64,000 nucleotides of DNA from Thelephora terrestris (lineage: Eukaryota > Basidiomycota > Agaricomycetes > Thelephorales > Thelephoraceae), in assembly GCA_015956445.1 (NCBI GenBank), contig WIUZ02000006.1, forward strand, positions 2,046,001-2,110,000, read 5' to 3'. Shown here piece after piece: positions 33,021 to 45,280 of this stretch (positions are counted from its first letter, which is position 1; each line of letters opens with the position of its first letter). The position numbers were made by a program, and so were the translations under genes. The notes under the pieces were generated by a model. It worked only from the letters and a program-made list of their open reading frames with translations. It was not told where the DNA came from and did no database searches.

Positions 33021-33921
33021 CTCACTCTGAATTTGATCTGCCTCGGGGTCACCCGTGCTGCAGGTAAGCGCTCATGAGTTCCAAGCACCTGTGTCGTCCC
33101 GTGTTTTCTAGCGATCACTCATGGACACGCTAGTTCTAATCTCCCCTCCTTTATTATTTCTACCACCTCAGCGAAACGCACACCGTCTTCTCGTCATTGA
33201 GCCGAATCTGCAATCCCCAGCCACTGAGAAAATAATCAATACCTTGGTGTGAGGTAAACATTCAGTTGATACAGCAACGGCGGTGATGGGTTTTCTCGGC
33301 GGAGGCGGGGTATATAGGTACCCATAAGTGTGTCAAGGCTGTCGAGGGGAAAGCGATGGGGAACGCCTGTAGACTGGTTGCGAATGTCGTGATATTATGT
33401 AGCGACGATGTCCCAGCTCTCCGTGGCCACAAACTTAGTGGTTAGAATCGAACGCCGAACGTCACGTTTAGTCGTGGCAAGGTTGGGGTCACTCCGATGC
33501 AACAACGAGAGGAGACCTTGGGGGCGAGTGGAAGGTAAGTAGCATCGGTAGTAACCAACGTTTTCGACAGAGGCCATTCTAGGTCAACACACCCGCGAAG
33601 ATCAAGTATACATATGCGACGCAATCTTTCCCTGCCGAAATCAAGCAGATTTACGCCGCCCTTTCAGGTAGGCACCTATTTTGAGTGCCCAGACGTGAAA
33701 CCTTTCACAGTGCATATACGCACCGTGAACCACAACCACCGGGGTTAGCTCCATCCATGGCCACTGGTTATCCACGCACGCAACTGTCGCAAGGTTCGGT
33801 CTCATTGAGTGAGGGAGCACGAGTAATGCGTACTACATGCTGGGAAGGAGAGATACACGAGTGGGCGGTGGTTGACGAAAAGTCAGAGGCACCTCTGTGC
33901 ATTACATGACCGGATGACGCT
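33021..33921. other. Spacer between tandem F-box genes 3 and 4
   Basis: 5' flank of gene 3 joined to the 3' flank of gene 4; no gene. The left part matches 7.09-7.57 kb and the right part matches 4.73-5.0 and 31.05-31.29 kb. This spacer shows what an uninterrupted junction between two duplicate units looks like. Confidence 0.65.
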
Positions 33922-35525
33922 CTAAACTGTAGCTCTTGGCCCTGTGAAAATGTCACCAAACGATCCGTCGAGGTTTAGCAAACATGAGTTTCTCACTTGA
34001 ATAATCGGCGAGTTCACTAGAGAGTTTGATTGCAGCCGCAACCTTCTCCCACCCATCACAGTCGTGCACGATCAACTTCAAACGGGGGAAGATCCGGAGT
34101 AAGGTTAATGCGACCATCAATACGGACTCCTCTGGCAGGTATGTGTCTCCTGCGTCGAAATCCGTTAGAGCGCAATCCTCCCGCGGAATGGTGCAATCGT
34201 CGGAGGAGGAGAATCTAGGTATTACCGACTCGGACGCATTGAAGCTGGCTACTTGAAAGTGAATAGATAGGGAAAGGAGATGGGGACAGTGATGAGCGAG
34301 GGCAGAGAGCCCTTTCGTTGTGACACCGGAAGGGGTTTCGCAGGGTCTTTCGGCGAGGAGAAATTCTAGCTTGGGCATGGCTCGTGCTAAGTCGGTGATG
34401 GTATCGTCATCTATCGTTGACGAACAACCGGATTCACAAGAGGACTCGATCATCAGTTCTCGCAACTGTGTGAACGGAAGTAGAGAGCGGTAATTTGAAA
34501 TCCATGCGCGTGAAGTGTGGAAGGTGAAGTTCCAGAGTGTCGCTGAGAGGGATGTCGTGAGAGCAACGCTTGCGAATGCTCCGAGAAAGTCGACGATTGA
34601 CTCGAATTTGGAATGGATCGTAACTACGACCAATTTCCCCAGCGATGCTCCGCGGAACCCTTGCAACCACTCATGGCCGCCGTCGTATTCAATCTCTAAC
34701 TCGGTGAGGTTCGGGAGCACCGTCGTGGGTAGCGCAGCGGGTCCACTAATACCCGTCTGTAATTTGCGTAGACCGGGAAGTTCGAAGATCACTTTGCAGG
34801 CCTCTTCTGTCAAAGAGAAATCTGTGCGAAAGTCACGGAGGGTACTTCGATTGGTGGTGAGAAGCAATTCAGAGACAGCAGCAGCAAATATCGGATCCTT
34901 TGAGTAGGCGAAAAATACCGATCTGCTCTAAGTTGGGACACAGTGTCGGGAGGTGGGTGATCACCGAAGCGGTCACCGCTACAGGGAGGTTTGCTCCGGG
35001 ATTCGAGACGACGGTGAACGCGGTGGTCCTAGGAGATAGGAACAATGGGATAAATGGGATGGAGCCGCCACGGGTACCACGCAAATCGAAAGTTTTCAAA
35101 TTTTGAAGCAATGGTCCGCTGGAGGCATGAGACTGCAGAACCGGGAGGACTTTGGGGGATAGGAGGTCCACGTTAGCACCTTCCCGAGGGTCTCGCATTC
35201 TTCGAGCGTACTTCTGCATATGAGACCATTCTTGCGGCGTCGGAAGCCTCTGAAAGGACTTTCGAGCCAAATAGTTGAGTAAGGGGAGAACAAACATCAT
35301 CACCGCAAAGCTCACCCCGTATTCACCAGGAGTCCAAATATCTTCCGGCAAAGTTCTCAGCAACGGTAGCAGTTTGCATTGGGTCTCCCACAACACGTCC
35401 AACACTGGATCTTTAAGCTTTTTATTGCAACATGCTAATGCGACCGTAGTCGTGCACTCCGTTGCAGAGACGAGTTCGCCGGCGATAAGCCTCACGATTT
35501 CGTCCACGTTAAGACAATGGTGCAT
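33922..35525 (-). pseudogene. F-box/leucine-rich-repeat-like gene 4, one frameshift
   Basis: Minus-strand exons by homology: 35525-35316, 35258-33997 and 33941-33922. The F-box-like start (VDEIVRLIAGELV, VLDVLWETQ) and the leucine-rich region (WLQGFRGASLGKL, CSSTIDDDTITDLA) are well preserved. Near 34897-34900 one extra base, relative to genes 2 and 3, shifts the frame just before the conserved DPI..AAVSELLLTTN, and translation would end a few codons later. Exon 2 is one base too long by phase arithmetic, in agreement. The first intron is also frame-neutral here. Apart from that single base the gene looks sound, so it is either a very young pseudogene or an assembly error. Confidence 0.82.
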
Positions 35526-35613
35526 TGGAATTGGAGGACATGTCTTAGCTTGCAGGTATGGGAGATGAGAATCTAACTTACAGTTGATATCAACGATTCC
35601 GTGGCGTGGTGAA

Positions 35614-35668
35614 TTACTCGAGTCTTCGCTTTCGGTTGAGGTTAAGGCTAGAGGAAGGTAACGCGTGC
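35614..35668 (-). promoter_or_regulatory. Conserved block upstream of F-box gene 4
   Basis: Starts about 89 bp upstream of the ATG: ACTCGAGTCTTCGCTTTCGG and AGAGGAAGGTAACGCGTG, a slightly diverged copy of the blocks of genes 2 and 3. Confidence 0.4.
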
Positions 35669-36687
35669 ACGTGTCTAACTCTGTCTCCGCCGTGCGGCAG
35701 GGAAATGACTCAAATAAGCGCTACCACCCCCCCTCCGGTTTCTAGCGATCGCGAGACGAAGATGTCCATGGTTAGGAGAATGGGGTGAATGAGTGGGACG
35801 AGTGGGAAACCAGCCCACCAACAGATTGTGTGTCCTATCTTTGAGTGCACTCAAATTCTATCCTAGACGTGCGACAAATATATAGAATATATCTGCTGTA
35901 TCACGGGGTACAGTAGGGAATGTAGCAAAGGAGTGGAAGTGCCAAGCGAAAGCCCGCGGGGCTCTCAGGCCACGGGATGTGGAATCCTGAGGCGGTTGTG
36001 TGGGCGGGTGAGACCCACGGAGCTGGGTCGGAAACCTGTTCTCGTAACCAATGCTGGTCAGCTAGCATAGTGCGAAGATTCAAAGTATCTGAACCTTTTT
36101 GTGCGGTGTGGTGGGAGGTAAATCAAAGGAGGGCGACGGATGGAAGACCGAAGTGTGTGGAGGTGGTCGTGCTCTCAAATGAGGAACACACCGTGACGTG
36201 CTGAATCATGTTCGTTTCGCATAGGCATAAAAGTCTTTCTGCTTCAATTGTTCCTCACGGCCAGAACGTAGAAAAAGAGAGCCAGTGGGAGCCGAGGGAG
36301 TGTAGGAGATGTCTCTGTAGTGCGTAGCAATTGATCAGCACCTGCTTTGTGGCGCTGACGGACACCGGGAGTTCATACACGACGCAATGGTAGCTACCCA
36401 CTTGGGGTGATGAACGGAGAAGCAGGTGCTCTAGAAGGCGAAAGTCATCACCAAGTGTGCATTTATAGCTATATCGGCCAGGGGCAAGGCGCGCATTTGT
36501 TCCTGGAGCATTCAGGAAGCCCCAGTTGGGTGATTGCTCGCGACTCCTCCCCCAACATCCCACCTTCCTCATCTACAGTGTTCAGTTGACTGGATTGACG
36601 CCCCCGCATATTGTTCCATTGAGGGGGGCAAGGTGAAGTAAACAACCCATAGGAAGTGCAACTGTGTGTAAACGGTAGCTGCCGTAG
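35669..36687. other. Intergenic, 5' of F-box gene 4 and 3' of gene 5
   Basis: Only short frames; no element recognised. The segmental similarity seen around genes 2-4 does not obviously continue here. Confidence 0.5.
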
Positions 36688-38323
36688 TTAGAGGGTACCC
36701 TCGGCCGCTTCCACCTCCAGTGTGCTACTAAGCGTGGATACTGTCGGGATGTCACTACGGATAAACAAAGATAAAGTCGGTGCATCTTACTTGAGCGGTG
36801 AACGAAGGTATCGATTTGCCCAGTGAGTTTGATCGTGGCGTCAACCCACTTCCATCCCTCGTCGACATATTCGATATTGAGAAGGCGAGGGAAAATTCTG
36901 AGCAGCACGAGAAAAACCGAAAACGTATGATGTTGGGGCATGGGAATCGCTCCAACTTGGAGGCTTGTCAAAGCGCAATCTTCCCGCGGAAGGTGTGTTT
37001 CTTGAGCAGATGGTACCGTTTGGTTAGATAATGCCAGGATTATGCTATCCGTCTGGAAATGGACACAAAGTTTGGTGAGTTTAAGGCAGTGGTGGGCGAG
37101 TGCGATGAGTCCGTGGACTGTGACATTGGAGGGGACTTGACACGGTGCTTTGCCTAGTTGAAGGATTTCCAGCTGTGGCATCGCTTGCGCTAGGGTAATC
37201 AAGATCTCGTCATCTAACCAAGAGGAACAACCGTCGTCACAGGAGAACTCGACAACGAGCTCTATCAGTTGCTTAAACCCAAGGAGAGAATAGTAGCTTG
37301 GGCTCCACGCAAGTGAGGTGTGGAACCTGAAGTGTGAGAGTACGGCGGATGCAGAGGTTGCAAGGGCAAAATGTTCGAATGCTTCGAGAAAGGCGCCGAC
37401 TTCGTGAGGTTCCGCGTGGAAGGTGACCTCTGTCAACTTGGAGAACGTCGTCCCGTGGAATCCCTCTAGCCAGGCGTGATCATGATGGTATTCGATGTCT
37501 AACGACGTGAGATTCGGGAGGGATACTTCTGGCGGCGGAATCGGCTCCGTGAAAACCGTCCACAGTCCGGATAGGTTCGGAAGTTGGAAAACAACCTTCC
37601 TTGCCTCCTCCGTCAAAGAAGAGTCTACATGGAAAAACCGGAGAGCATCTAGGTTGCAGTTGAGGAGTATCTCGGAAGTGGCGTTCGTGATAGCCGGATC
37701 GCGCGGCAATGGAGAGAGAGAGATGCTCTGCACGTGGGGGCATAGTTTCGGTAGGTTGATCATCATTGACGCGACCATCACTGCGGAGGAACCGTCAGCG
37801 AATCCGATCTCGATATTGGTCGTCATGTGAGAGAGAAACAAGGGGATGAACGGTACGATATCCGCAGTCGACTTATTGAGCTCGAGCGACTTTAAGTTGG
37901 GGAGCAGAGGTTCGTTGAGGGTACGAAGTTGCAGTACCGAGAGCACGTTCGAGGGGATGAGCTCCTTGGGCTGTTCCAATTCGAGTTCCCGCATCCGTCG
38001 ACAATACTTTGTGAAGCGAGCCCATTCCGCCCCTGTTGGCATTGTTTTGAAAACCTTTTTCAGTCGAGCGATTGAGTGGAGAGTATAAAGACGCATGATT
38101 GACGACTCACAAAATCGTGGTGTCTTTCGTCCCAAACACCTTCCGGAAGAGTGGCAAGCAATACGTCGAGCCGTTTCTGTTCCTTCCACAATACACCCAA
38201 GACAGGATCTTCAAACTTCTTACAGCAACATGCTAACGCAACGGCAGTTTCCTTCCATCCGCAAGCAACGAGTCCGGAAACAAGGAGCCTGACAATTTCA
38301 TCGACGTTGAGACAGTCGTGCAT
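36688..38323 (-). CDS. F-box/leucine-rich-repeat-like protein 5
   Basis: Minus-strand exons 38323-38111, 38054-36791 and 36740-36688 (introns 56 and 50 nt) give 510 codons including the stop. The F-box-like start (VDEIVRLLVSGLVAC, VALACCCKKFEDPVLGVLW) is followed by GAEWARFTKYCRRMREL and the leucine-rich region with WLEGFHGTTFSKL, FSCDDGCSSWLDDE and LQVGAIPMPQ. It is intermediate between gene 1 and genes 2-4 in wording. If the last intron is retained, the frame continues to 36582. No breaks. Likely an SCF adaptor by analogy. Confidence 0.87.
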
Positions 38324-38565
38324 GTGTTATGAACTAGGATATACGGTTAACCCGTGCCCATCAGATGACTAAGTCGATTCCGGCAGGAACACACCTGCCC
38401 AGTGCCACAGACTAAAGCCAAGCTCTTTCAAGTTGAGAAAAGACGAAGAGTTTGGGAGTGTCGGAAAGGAAGCGCCGCTCAGTGGGTCACGAGTGAGTCG
38501 CTGTGTAACCCGCGTCTGGTCAGCTGACCGGGAAACTTATATTAGGTCTTACAGTTACACACACC

Positions 38566-38726
38566 TCGAGAAATCTGCCGCCAACCTGCTGGGACGTAGC
38601 GTGGAAGACCATAGATTTCAACTTGCAGAGCCCTGCTTTGGGAAATCCTTGTAACCACGCGTGGCCTTGGAGATATCTGATCTGCACCCTGACAAGATTC
38701 GGAAGGGCTATCGGCGGTAGCAAATA
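38566..38726 (-). pseudogene. F-box family fragment (leucine-rich part only)
   Basis: About 53 codons (LLPPIALPNL...GHAWLQGFPKAGLCKL...GGRFLE) match the middle of the neighbouring F-box proteins. The rest of the gene is missing on both sides. A relic of a sixth copy. Confidence 0.75.
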
Positions 38727-39444
38727 TCCGACTGTCTTGCTTTCTTGGCTTACCCCGCTCATCTTACGAAAGCATATGTTCAAGGCCGCCTGATCCTCCA
38801 TTCCCGACCGGACGAACGTTACCGGCATCCGCGATGGCTTCTCGTTGAAGCACATTAGTAAGGTATGTCTGGCGTTTTTGGCCCAGGTCCATCGTGGATC
38901 GACCTCTTCTCACCCGAAGCGCTAGTACACCAGGCGTTTCAAGTCATCGCATCGACCCTCTACGATAAAGGCCTACGCAATCCTCCTGTTCTTGGCCAAC
39001 ATAAAAAACGGTCGAGTCAGAAAGGTCCCTGCGGCAGGACAAGCCGAGCTGAGGGAAATCGAGGCTAACGTTTGATTGCGGTCGAGCCCAACGGAAAGGA
39101 GCGACCCCGGCTCGTTGAAAACAGAAAGAAAAACTCTCACTTGAGCTCTCACTTGAGCCTCACATTTCACTTCTGTTCAACGCAAAGAACTGTTGATTTT
39201 GTTCTGTATCGAACTGAGTAGCTGTTGTACTTACTTCGAGGCGAGGGTCATATTGTACATATATGTATGTGTGTGTACAGCAAGCAGGGTAGAAAGATTT
39301 GGTGACACTTGGGCTAAGTTCAAGTGGAGATTGCGAAAGAATACATAATTATCATCAAAAACCTGAATCAGACAGAGCGTCGCCGAGAACTGGAAGCAGA
39401 TGCATGTAGTGGGGAGGGAACTTCGGAAAACTTTTCCCATTGGG
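38727..39444. other. Gap between the F-box array and the first NLR gene
   Basis: No supportable gene. A short GTATGTGTGTGTA tract lies at about 39264. Confidence 0.5.
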
Positions 39445-42400
39445 TTACTCGAAAAACTCCAGTATGACAACATCTGGAAGCTCGCGATGCACGATCCCAA
39501 AGAATCGACCACTCCATATCCTGTACAGATCATCTGTCCTCCAATGATGTGGCAACCACAGAAGTCGTTTCTGGGTGGGGCTCAACACCCACCCATCTCG
39601 AGTGACTTCGTAGCCACATAGAGACCGGCAGGGTAACACTCTGGGTGGGCACTCGGTTGTCCCTAGGGACTCTAGCCAAGTAGTTCCGGACTTGCTGTCC
39701 TCGAGGATTTTCCACCCCTTTCCAGAATTCTCCCAATCTATGCACCAGACCTCGTGTTCATCCAGAGCGACCCGTCTTGGTTTTTCAGATATGACGGTAC
39801 CTGTGAGCTGACCCCCGGTGGACACGTTGTGGATCAGCAGACGTCTGGATAGGCCCTGGTACTCTACGATGGCAAAGCGACTGAGGTCAGGGGATATCGA
39901 TGTTTCACCCTGATCTGAATGGCAACGGAGCGTCGTGGTATGGGTGCTGTCATCCACACCTGCCCGGGCATTGTTGTAGTTCTCTGTAGGTAGGTTCCAT
40001 GTAATGATCTTCCCCCCACCGGCAACAGCAACAGTGCTCCCTGTAACCCCCAGGCACTGAATCCGCATACCCGTGTCAATGGTCAGCCGTAGATCACCGG
40101 ACTGGAGGTCGATGATTGTGACCGTGTTTCCCTCGATGCGTGCGGATGCTGCCAACATTTGATTTGAGGAAAATTCTAGAATCAAATCGCCACCCATGCA
40201 GACTGGAGCACGGGGGGTGGAAATAAGTTGGTCTCTTGTGTGCCAAAGATGGATTGTAGGGCGGCCGGTAGCAATGATTGATTCACCATTTGGGGAGAGA
40301 AGCGATTCCACCGTGCTAGAGAGTGCAAGCTTTTGATAAAGGTCATAGCTGCCAGAGGACCTCTTCCAAACATGGATTTCTCCACTACCAGACCCGTATG
40401 AAAAGAAGCAACCATTGGTGGAGAACGACATCCTGTAGAATTCGGTATGATGCGAGGTTGAAATGACCTCGGATTTCAGAAGGAACCTAGAAGTACGGGT
40501 GTCCCAGACGAAAATCGAAGCCTGAACGGTGAAGGCGAGTTGGGAGAGAGTGGGGAGGAACAGAAAATTTTCACGCTCCACGTTAGCGGCCTCTTCCGGT
40601 GTATGGAAACACTCGACCATTGCTGGTGTGTGGACCGAGGTGAATGCCGCTTCCCATATGGTAATGGACCCTGGTGTCACAGTGACAAACCGAAGACGTT
40701 CACCATAGGTCCAAATCGGGCTTATGATGTGTCCTTCCGGCGCACAATAAGAACACGTGTGAGCCCCGGAGAGAAGATTGTAGGTGGCAATGAGGCTGGG
40801 TTGATTGGAGGAAGCATTTGAGATCGCGAGCATCTTTCCGTCCATAGAATACGCGAAGAGGAAGGACGTCGCGTAGGCCATCTCTAAACCTTGAGTAAGG
40901 GAGACAGTACCCACCGGACTACCTGTATGGAGATCCCAGCTGGTGAGCTCGAATCCATGAAATTTGGTCAAAGTGCGACCATCTGGTGAGAAACCGAGCT
41001 GCGTGTGTTGAGTGCCCCGATAGGACTCGACGGTTTTGAGTCGCTCCAGGGTTTTTGCATCAAGAATCTCTATCGTTGCAAATCTGCTGACGGCGACGAA
41101 CCTGTTGCACGGTGACCATGCAACTGCTCCCTCAAGGTCTTCATGATACACGGTTGCAAGAACCGGATCCCACGAGATCGACGATCCTCGGACAACCCTC
41201 GTTGAGGGACAGGCATATCGTTTGTAAAGCTGGCATATGATCGACGTTGAGGGGGATAGGGGAAGTGCTGAGGTGTAGATGTGCGGCGCGGACGTGCTGA
41301 TGACATCGAAAAATGCGAGTACGAAACGAAAGTAATCCCGGGCGAGGTCAAGAGTGCGAGGCACCTTGATCCAGTCCGATAAGCTTTTGGTAAACGATGA
41401 ACAGTGGGGTACAACATACATCCGTCCATTTTTCTATCATTTCCAGGGCGTCAACCGCTTCCCTTGTGGCACCGAGCACGCTGAGTACCTCTAGCCAGAA
41501 CAGAAACTTTTCCTCCAGAAACCGGTGCAGAATAGGTGTGATCTCGAGCTTCTGGGTCGGCATTGTGGAGCTGAGGTGTTTGTGCCATGATCTACAGGCG
41601 TATTCCAAAGCCTTGTCAACGTTTTTTTCGGTCCTCTGCTTGAGGTCCTTGACCTCTGCATTGATCGCCCCATCCGGGAGATTGCACATGTTCCACTTCA
41701 GCTGTCGGTTCATTAGCTCCAGACAGCCGACCAGTAGTTCCGCGTGTTGATCGGGAGGGTAAATGCAAAATCTTGGATTTGTGCACCGGGTCGGATTGAC
41801 AATGAAATCTGGGAAGGACTTGTGGAAGGGCCGAACAGGCCGATTGAGGTCCTCCGTGAGAAGAAGAAGTGAATACATCGATGACAGGAGGGAGAACACT
41901 CCTCTGGCGCTAAGGCCCAGGAGCGCAGCGACGGCGAATGGGGAGAGAGGATTTGCGGCAAGGATCACAGCACCGAGAACCAACCTGACCTTTGGGTCAT
42001 CCCCTGGGTCGCCGTCACCAAACGCCTCATGAAGGATTGTCATGTAAAGTGAATCGAGTGTCGTGTTCGCCCTCAGTTTGGTCCTCCCCTCGAGTCCACT
42101 TTCTTGTGACTGTATGAGCCGTTCCAGCTGTTCCTCGGGGTCCGTGTTCTTTCGGTCGATGAACCTAACTGTAGCCGTCGCATAGACAAACAGTCCTGCG
42201 GTACGCTCACAGAGCAGGTCCAGCTGTTCTCCGGTTGGCCAGTCGTCCGAGATTCGTCGCCGACTCTTGATTCCAGAGCAGGTGTGTTTGTAGAACAACC
42301 TTATGTCGCTCTATACTTGGTTCGGCTTGACCTCATGAAGGACAAACATGTTCGTTGCTTTGGCCAACAGCGGGAGGCGGAATCCTTCTCGAATGTGGAG

Positions 42401-44166
42401 CTCCGGGCGACCGGTGACGAGGAACTTGACCTTGGGGATCTTATCCACGAATTGCCCAAGGACGGACAGGATTGCCGAAGCAGGTTCGTCATCTCTACAC
42501 TCGTCCAACGCGTCAATCACGATAACCGTCGAGATGGCTGATTTGACAAGGGGCTGAACAATCAACTTGTCCATTTGGCCATACAGAGACTCGCGGACGA
42601 TTTCTGGATCCGACTGCACCAGGGGCACGAGGATCGATCGAAATTTGGTGTACCTCCGTGCGAGCTGGGCAGCTATGGTAGGGAAGATGAAACGGAGGTC
42701 CCGTCGGTCCTCGAAGTCTCGCGAACAGAAGAACGAGGCACCGAGCATTCCGTCCGCGAATGTCCTTTCCGCGAATGTCTGAGCGATGGTGCTCTTCCCA
42801 GTCCCTGCGAGCCCGTTCAACCAGTAGACAGGGGGCCCGTAAAAGTCGCAAGTGCAGAGTTCGATCCCATCCAGTAGGGTTTTACGGGTTCCCTTGAGAC
42901 AACGGTCGCGGTTACCGTGTCGATACTCAGCGTCTTGTGCAGAGCGAAGTTTGTTGAGTGTATCAGATTCAGCTATCGGAGGAATTGTGTTAGCCAACCG
43001 TCATTGAGAAAATGGAAGCAGGATATATTCTAACCGGGGTCCTGTCCAGGGGGGTCATTTCGCTGGCCCAAACAAAATGGGAATCACTCACTATTGTTTC
43101 GAATTCTTGGTTGTTGATTCTCGTTCGTCGCACCATCTGCAGTCTTGTTAACACGAATGGAAGTAACGTCTCACAGACAGACCTGATAGCAGATGATCAC
43201 CTCTCGCAGATCCTCTAGGAGGCTGTAAACATCTTCATCGTGTTTAACGTGGTTGATGAGCCACGACGACCCCGGCTCCTCAGACAACGACCGTAGTTTT
43301 CTCTCGATTTCCTTGAGCTCACTAGAAGGGTGTCAGCACAGAGCGGGAAGGGGGGTCATATCATACCGTATCACCTCATCCCGGCGCCTTCGCTCCGCCA
43401 CGTCACCTGGGAGTGTCGAGAAGTGTGCATCCATTGAGCTTACGCGTGAGAGGAGCCCTTCGATCTTCTTTCCAACGGCGGCAGATTCCTGGCGGGGAGG
43501 AGTCAGTCAGAGCGGAATCTCAAGCAGGGAAACGTGGGCCAACTTCGTGATTTGCGTAGACAGTGGAGATAACTTCGAGGAGAGATTTGAGAGGTCCAAA
43601 TCCGCTTGCGGGCTGCTCTTGAATATCAGTGCGAATGACGGGCGTTATAGCCGTGCTCCTGTGGTCTTCTTCCGGAGCTGAAACATGCTGTGAGATTACA
43701 AATGATGCGACGATATTAACGCGTACCCTTCGGTTCCACCGCTAGCTTATCCTCTCTTCTATGACCTTCAAGACCTCCTGATGGGCAAAGGTAATGAGAT
43801 TCGAATGAACATTGGCCGAGATGACGAAGATCATTGACACTCACCTGTGGGGCGGCCGGGCCTTTGTTTGATATCGCGCATCGCAACAGAGTTTGAGGGC
43901 CCTGGCACCGGAAGTTCATGGGCTCCAGTTTTCCTTTCGCAAAGAACGATCTGTGAAGGTGTAGGGTTGTCCTCATCTAAGGCAGAAGTTGAATCAGGTC
44001 AACCTGCACTCTCAAAGGCTCGTGATAAGCATGATTTCGTTCACCTTTGGGATTGATGTCGAGTACCGCTCGGAAGCCGAGAGGACCAACGGCGACGTTC
44101 GCTGTGATTCCCAACAAGAGGTTCGTTGGGGGTTTGGATGGTTTTTTTTGGCTTTTTGCCGAGCAT
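39445..44166 (-). pseudogene. NACHT-WD40 (NLR-type) protein, copy A, with two lesions
   Basis: Minus-strand exons by homology to copy B: 44166-44045, 43976-43845, 43677-43544, 43488-43367, 43321-43183, a small exon starting at 43136, 42972-41420 and 41364-39445. The NACHT domain is clear: Walker A in WLNGLAGTGKSTIAQT, FFCSRDFEDRR, Walker B in VIVIDALDEC, and the sensor region FLVTGRPE. The last exon has WD40-like repeats (VAWSPCNRFVAV, LGFSPDGRTL, LSPNGESII). Fungal NLRs of this type are thought to act in the cytoplasm in non-self recognition and programmed cell death. Two lesions relative to copy B: one extra base in exon 1 (122 nt against 121), and a TAG at 42313-42311 where copy B has ATG. 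The remaining frame is intact, so inactivation is recent. Confidence 0.82.
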
Positions 44167-45280
44167 TAGTTCGTTTAGGTGGGCGTGGGGGTGTGAGAGC
44201 CTAGATACCGGCCCAATCGGGCAGAGATGGGAAGCAAGCATCAACCAGTGTTTGGATCCAACGGTTCTTGCGGCCGTGCGGCCTCACGGTCCATTTTGCT
44301 CGTTGGTCGTGTCTCTGTACAGGTAAACGCGATAAAAAGCAGTGCTTGACACCAGGACAACGAACTCACCTCTGACCGAAAACACGTCAGGGAGCGATAG
44401 GGAATTTTACAGCTTGGACAGGCGTATTTTGCAAACTCCCTGTTGCATCTACAAAGGTTCCCTTGAGCAAATGCACCAACGTGCTACGGAAAGCGTTACA
44501 TGTTGTAAGGTTCGGCAGAGATTTGACCCCGTTGACTCGTTGAGCAAGGGAGATGTCCATGTTACGTAAGCCTTCCGGCCACCGCGACAGGACTCTCATG
44601 TGAGCAGGCGGGACACCATCCACTCCATGAGTCCCTCAGGGCACCTTCGTTGGTGCGTTAAACCACCGTTCGAAAGGGGTTGAGCTCACTTGGCGCCCCG
44701 AAACTAGGAATTATTCGCTCGCGTCAGCTTGCCGAAAACCATCGCAAAGAAGTTTCCGCTCCCTGTATTTCGATCGCGGAGCATCTTAAGTCTGTCCCAA
44801 CCGTCCATTCTCCTCAAAACTTGCGCGCGCAGGCGCTTCTCCCTATAAGTTACACACAGCACCTCACAACCCGCTCCGCCAAAGCGATTGAAAACACCTA
44901 ACTACCACATCACGAATCAGCACCTTGGTCGAGGGGGGTTACCGTCACCCCGAGGTTCTCCCCATTGTACAACTCCTCAAAAACCGGTCCCCATCATCGA
45001 ATTCACTACCCAACGTGATGGTAACCTCAACTCGCAAACCGCGTCGCGCAAACAAAGCAATACACTTAAAAATAGGAATAAGGTTAGTCCAAACGTCGAA
45101 AAGTAACCGGACAGCAAGAAGAATGTGGGAAAGCGACTGCGGACGATTGAAAGGGTAATGCAAAAAAGAAACTTGCTTGGTCGTCGATATATATATACTT
45201 GACACCCGATGTGAAACCCATGAGAGAAAAAGCTGTACGAAAAAAGGCACCGGAGAAAAGTGTCCTGTTCGTCTCGCAAA
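44167..45280. other. Gap between NLR copy A and the membrane-protein gene
   Basis: No convincing gene on either strand; only short frames. Confidence 0.5.
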
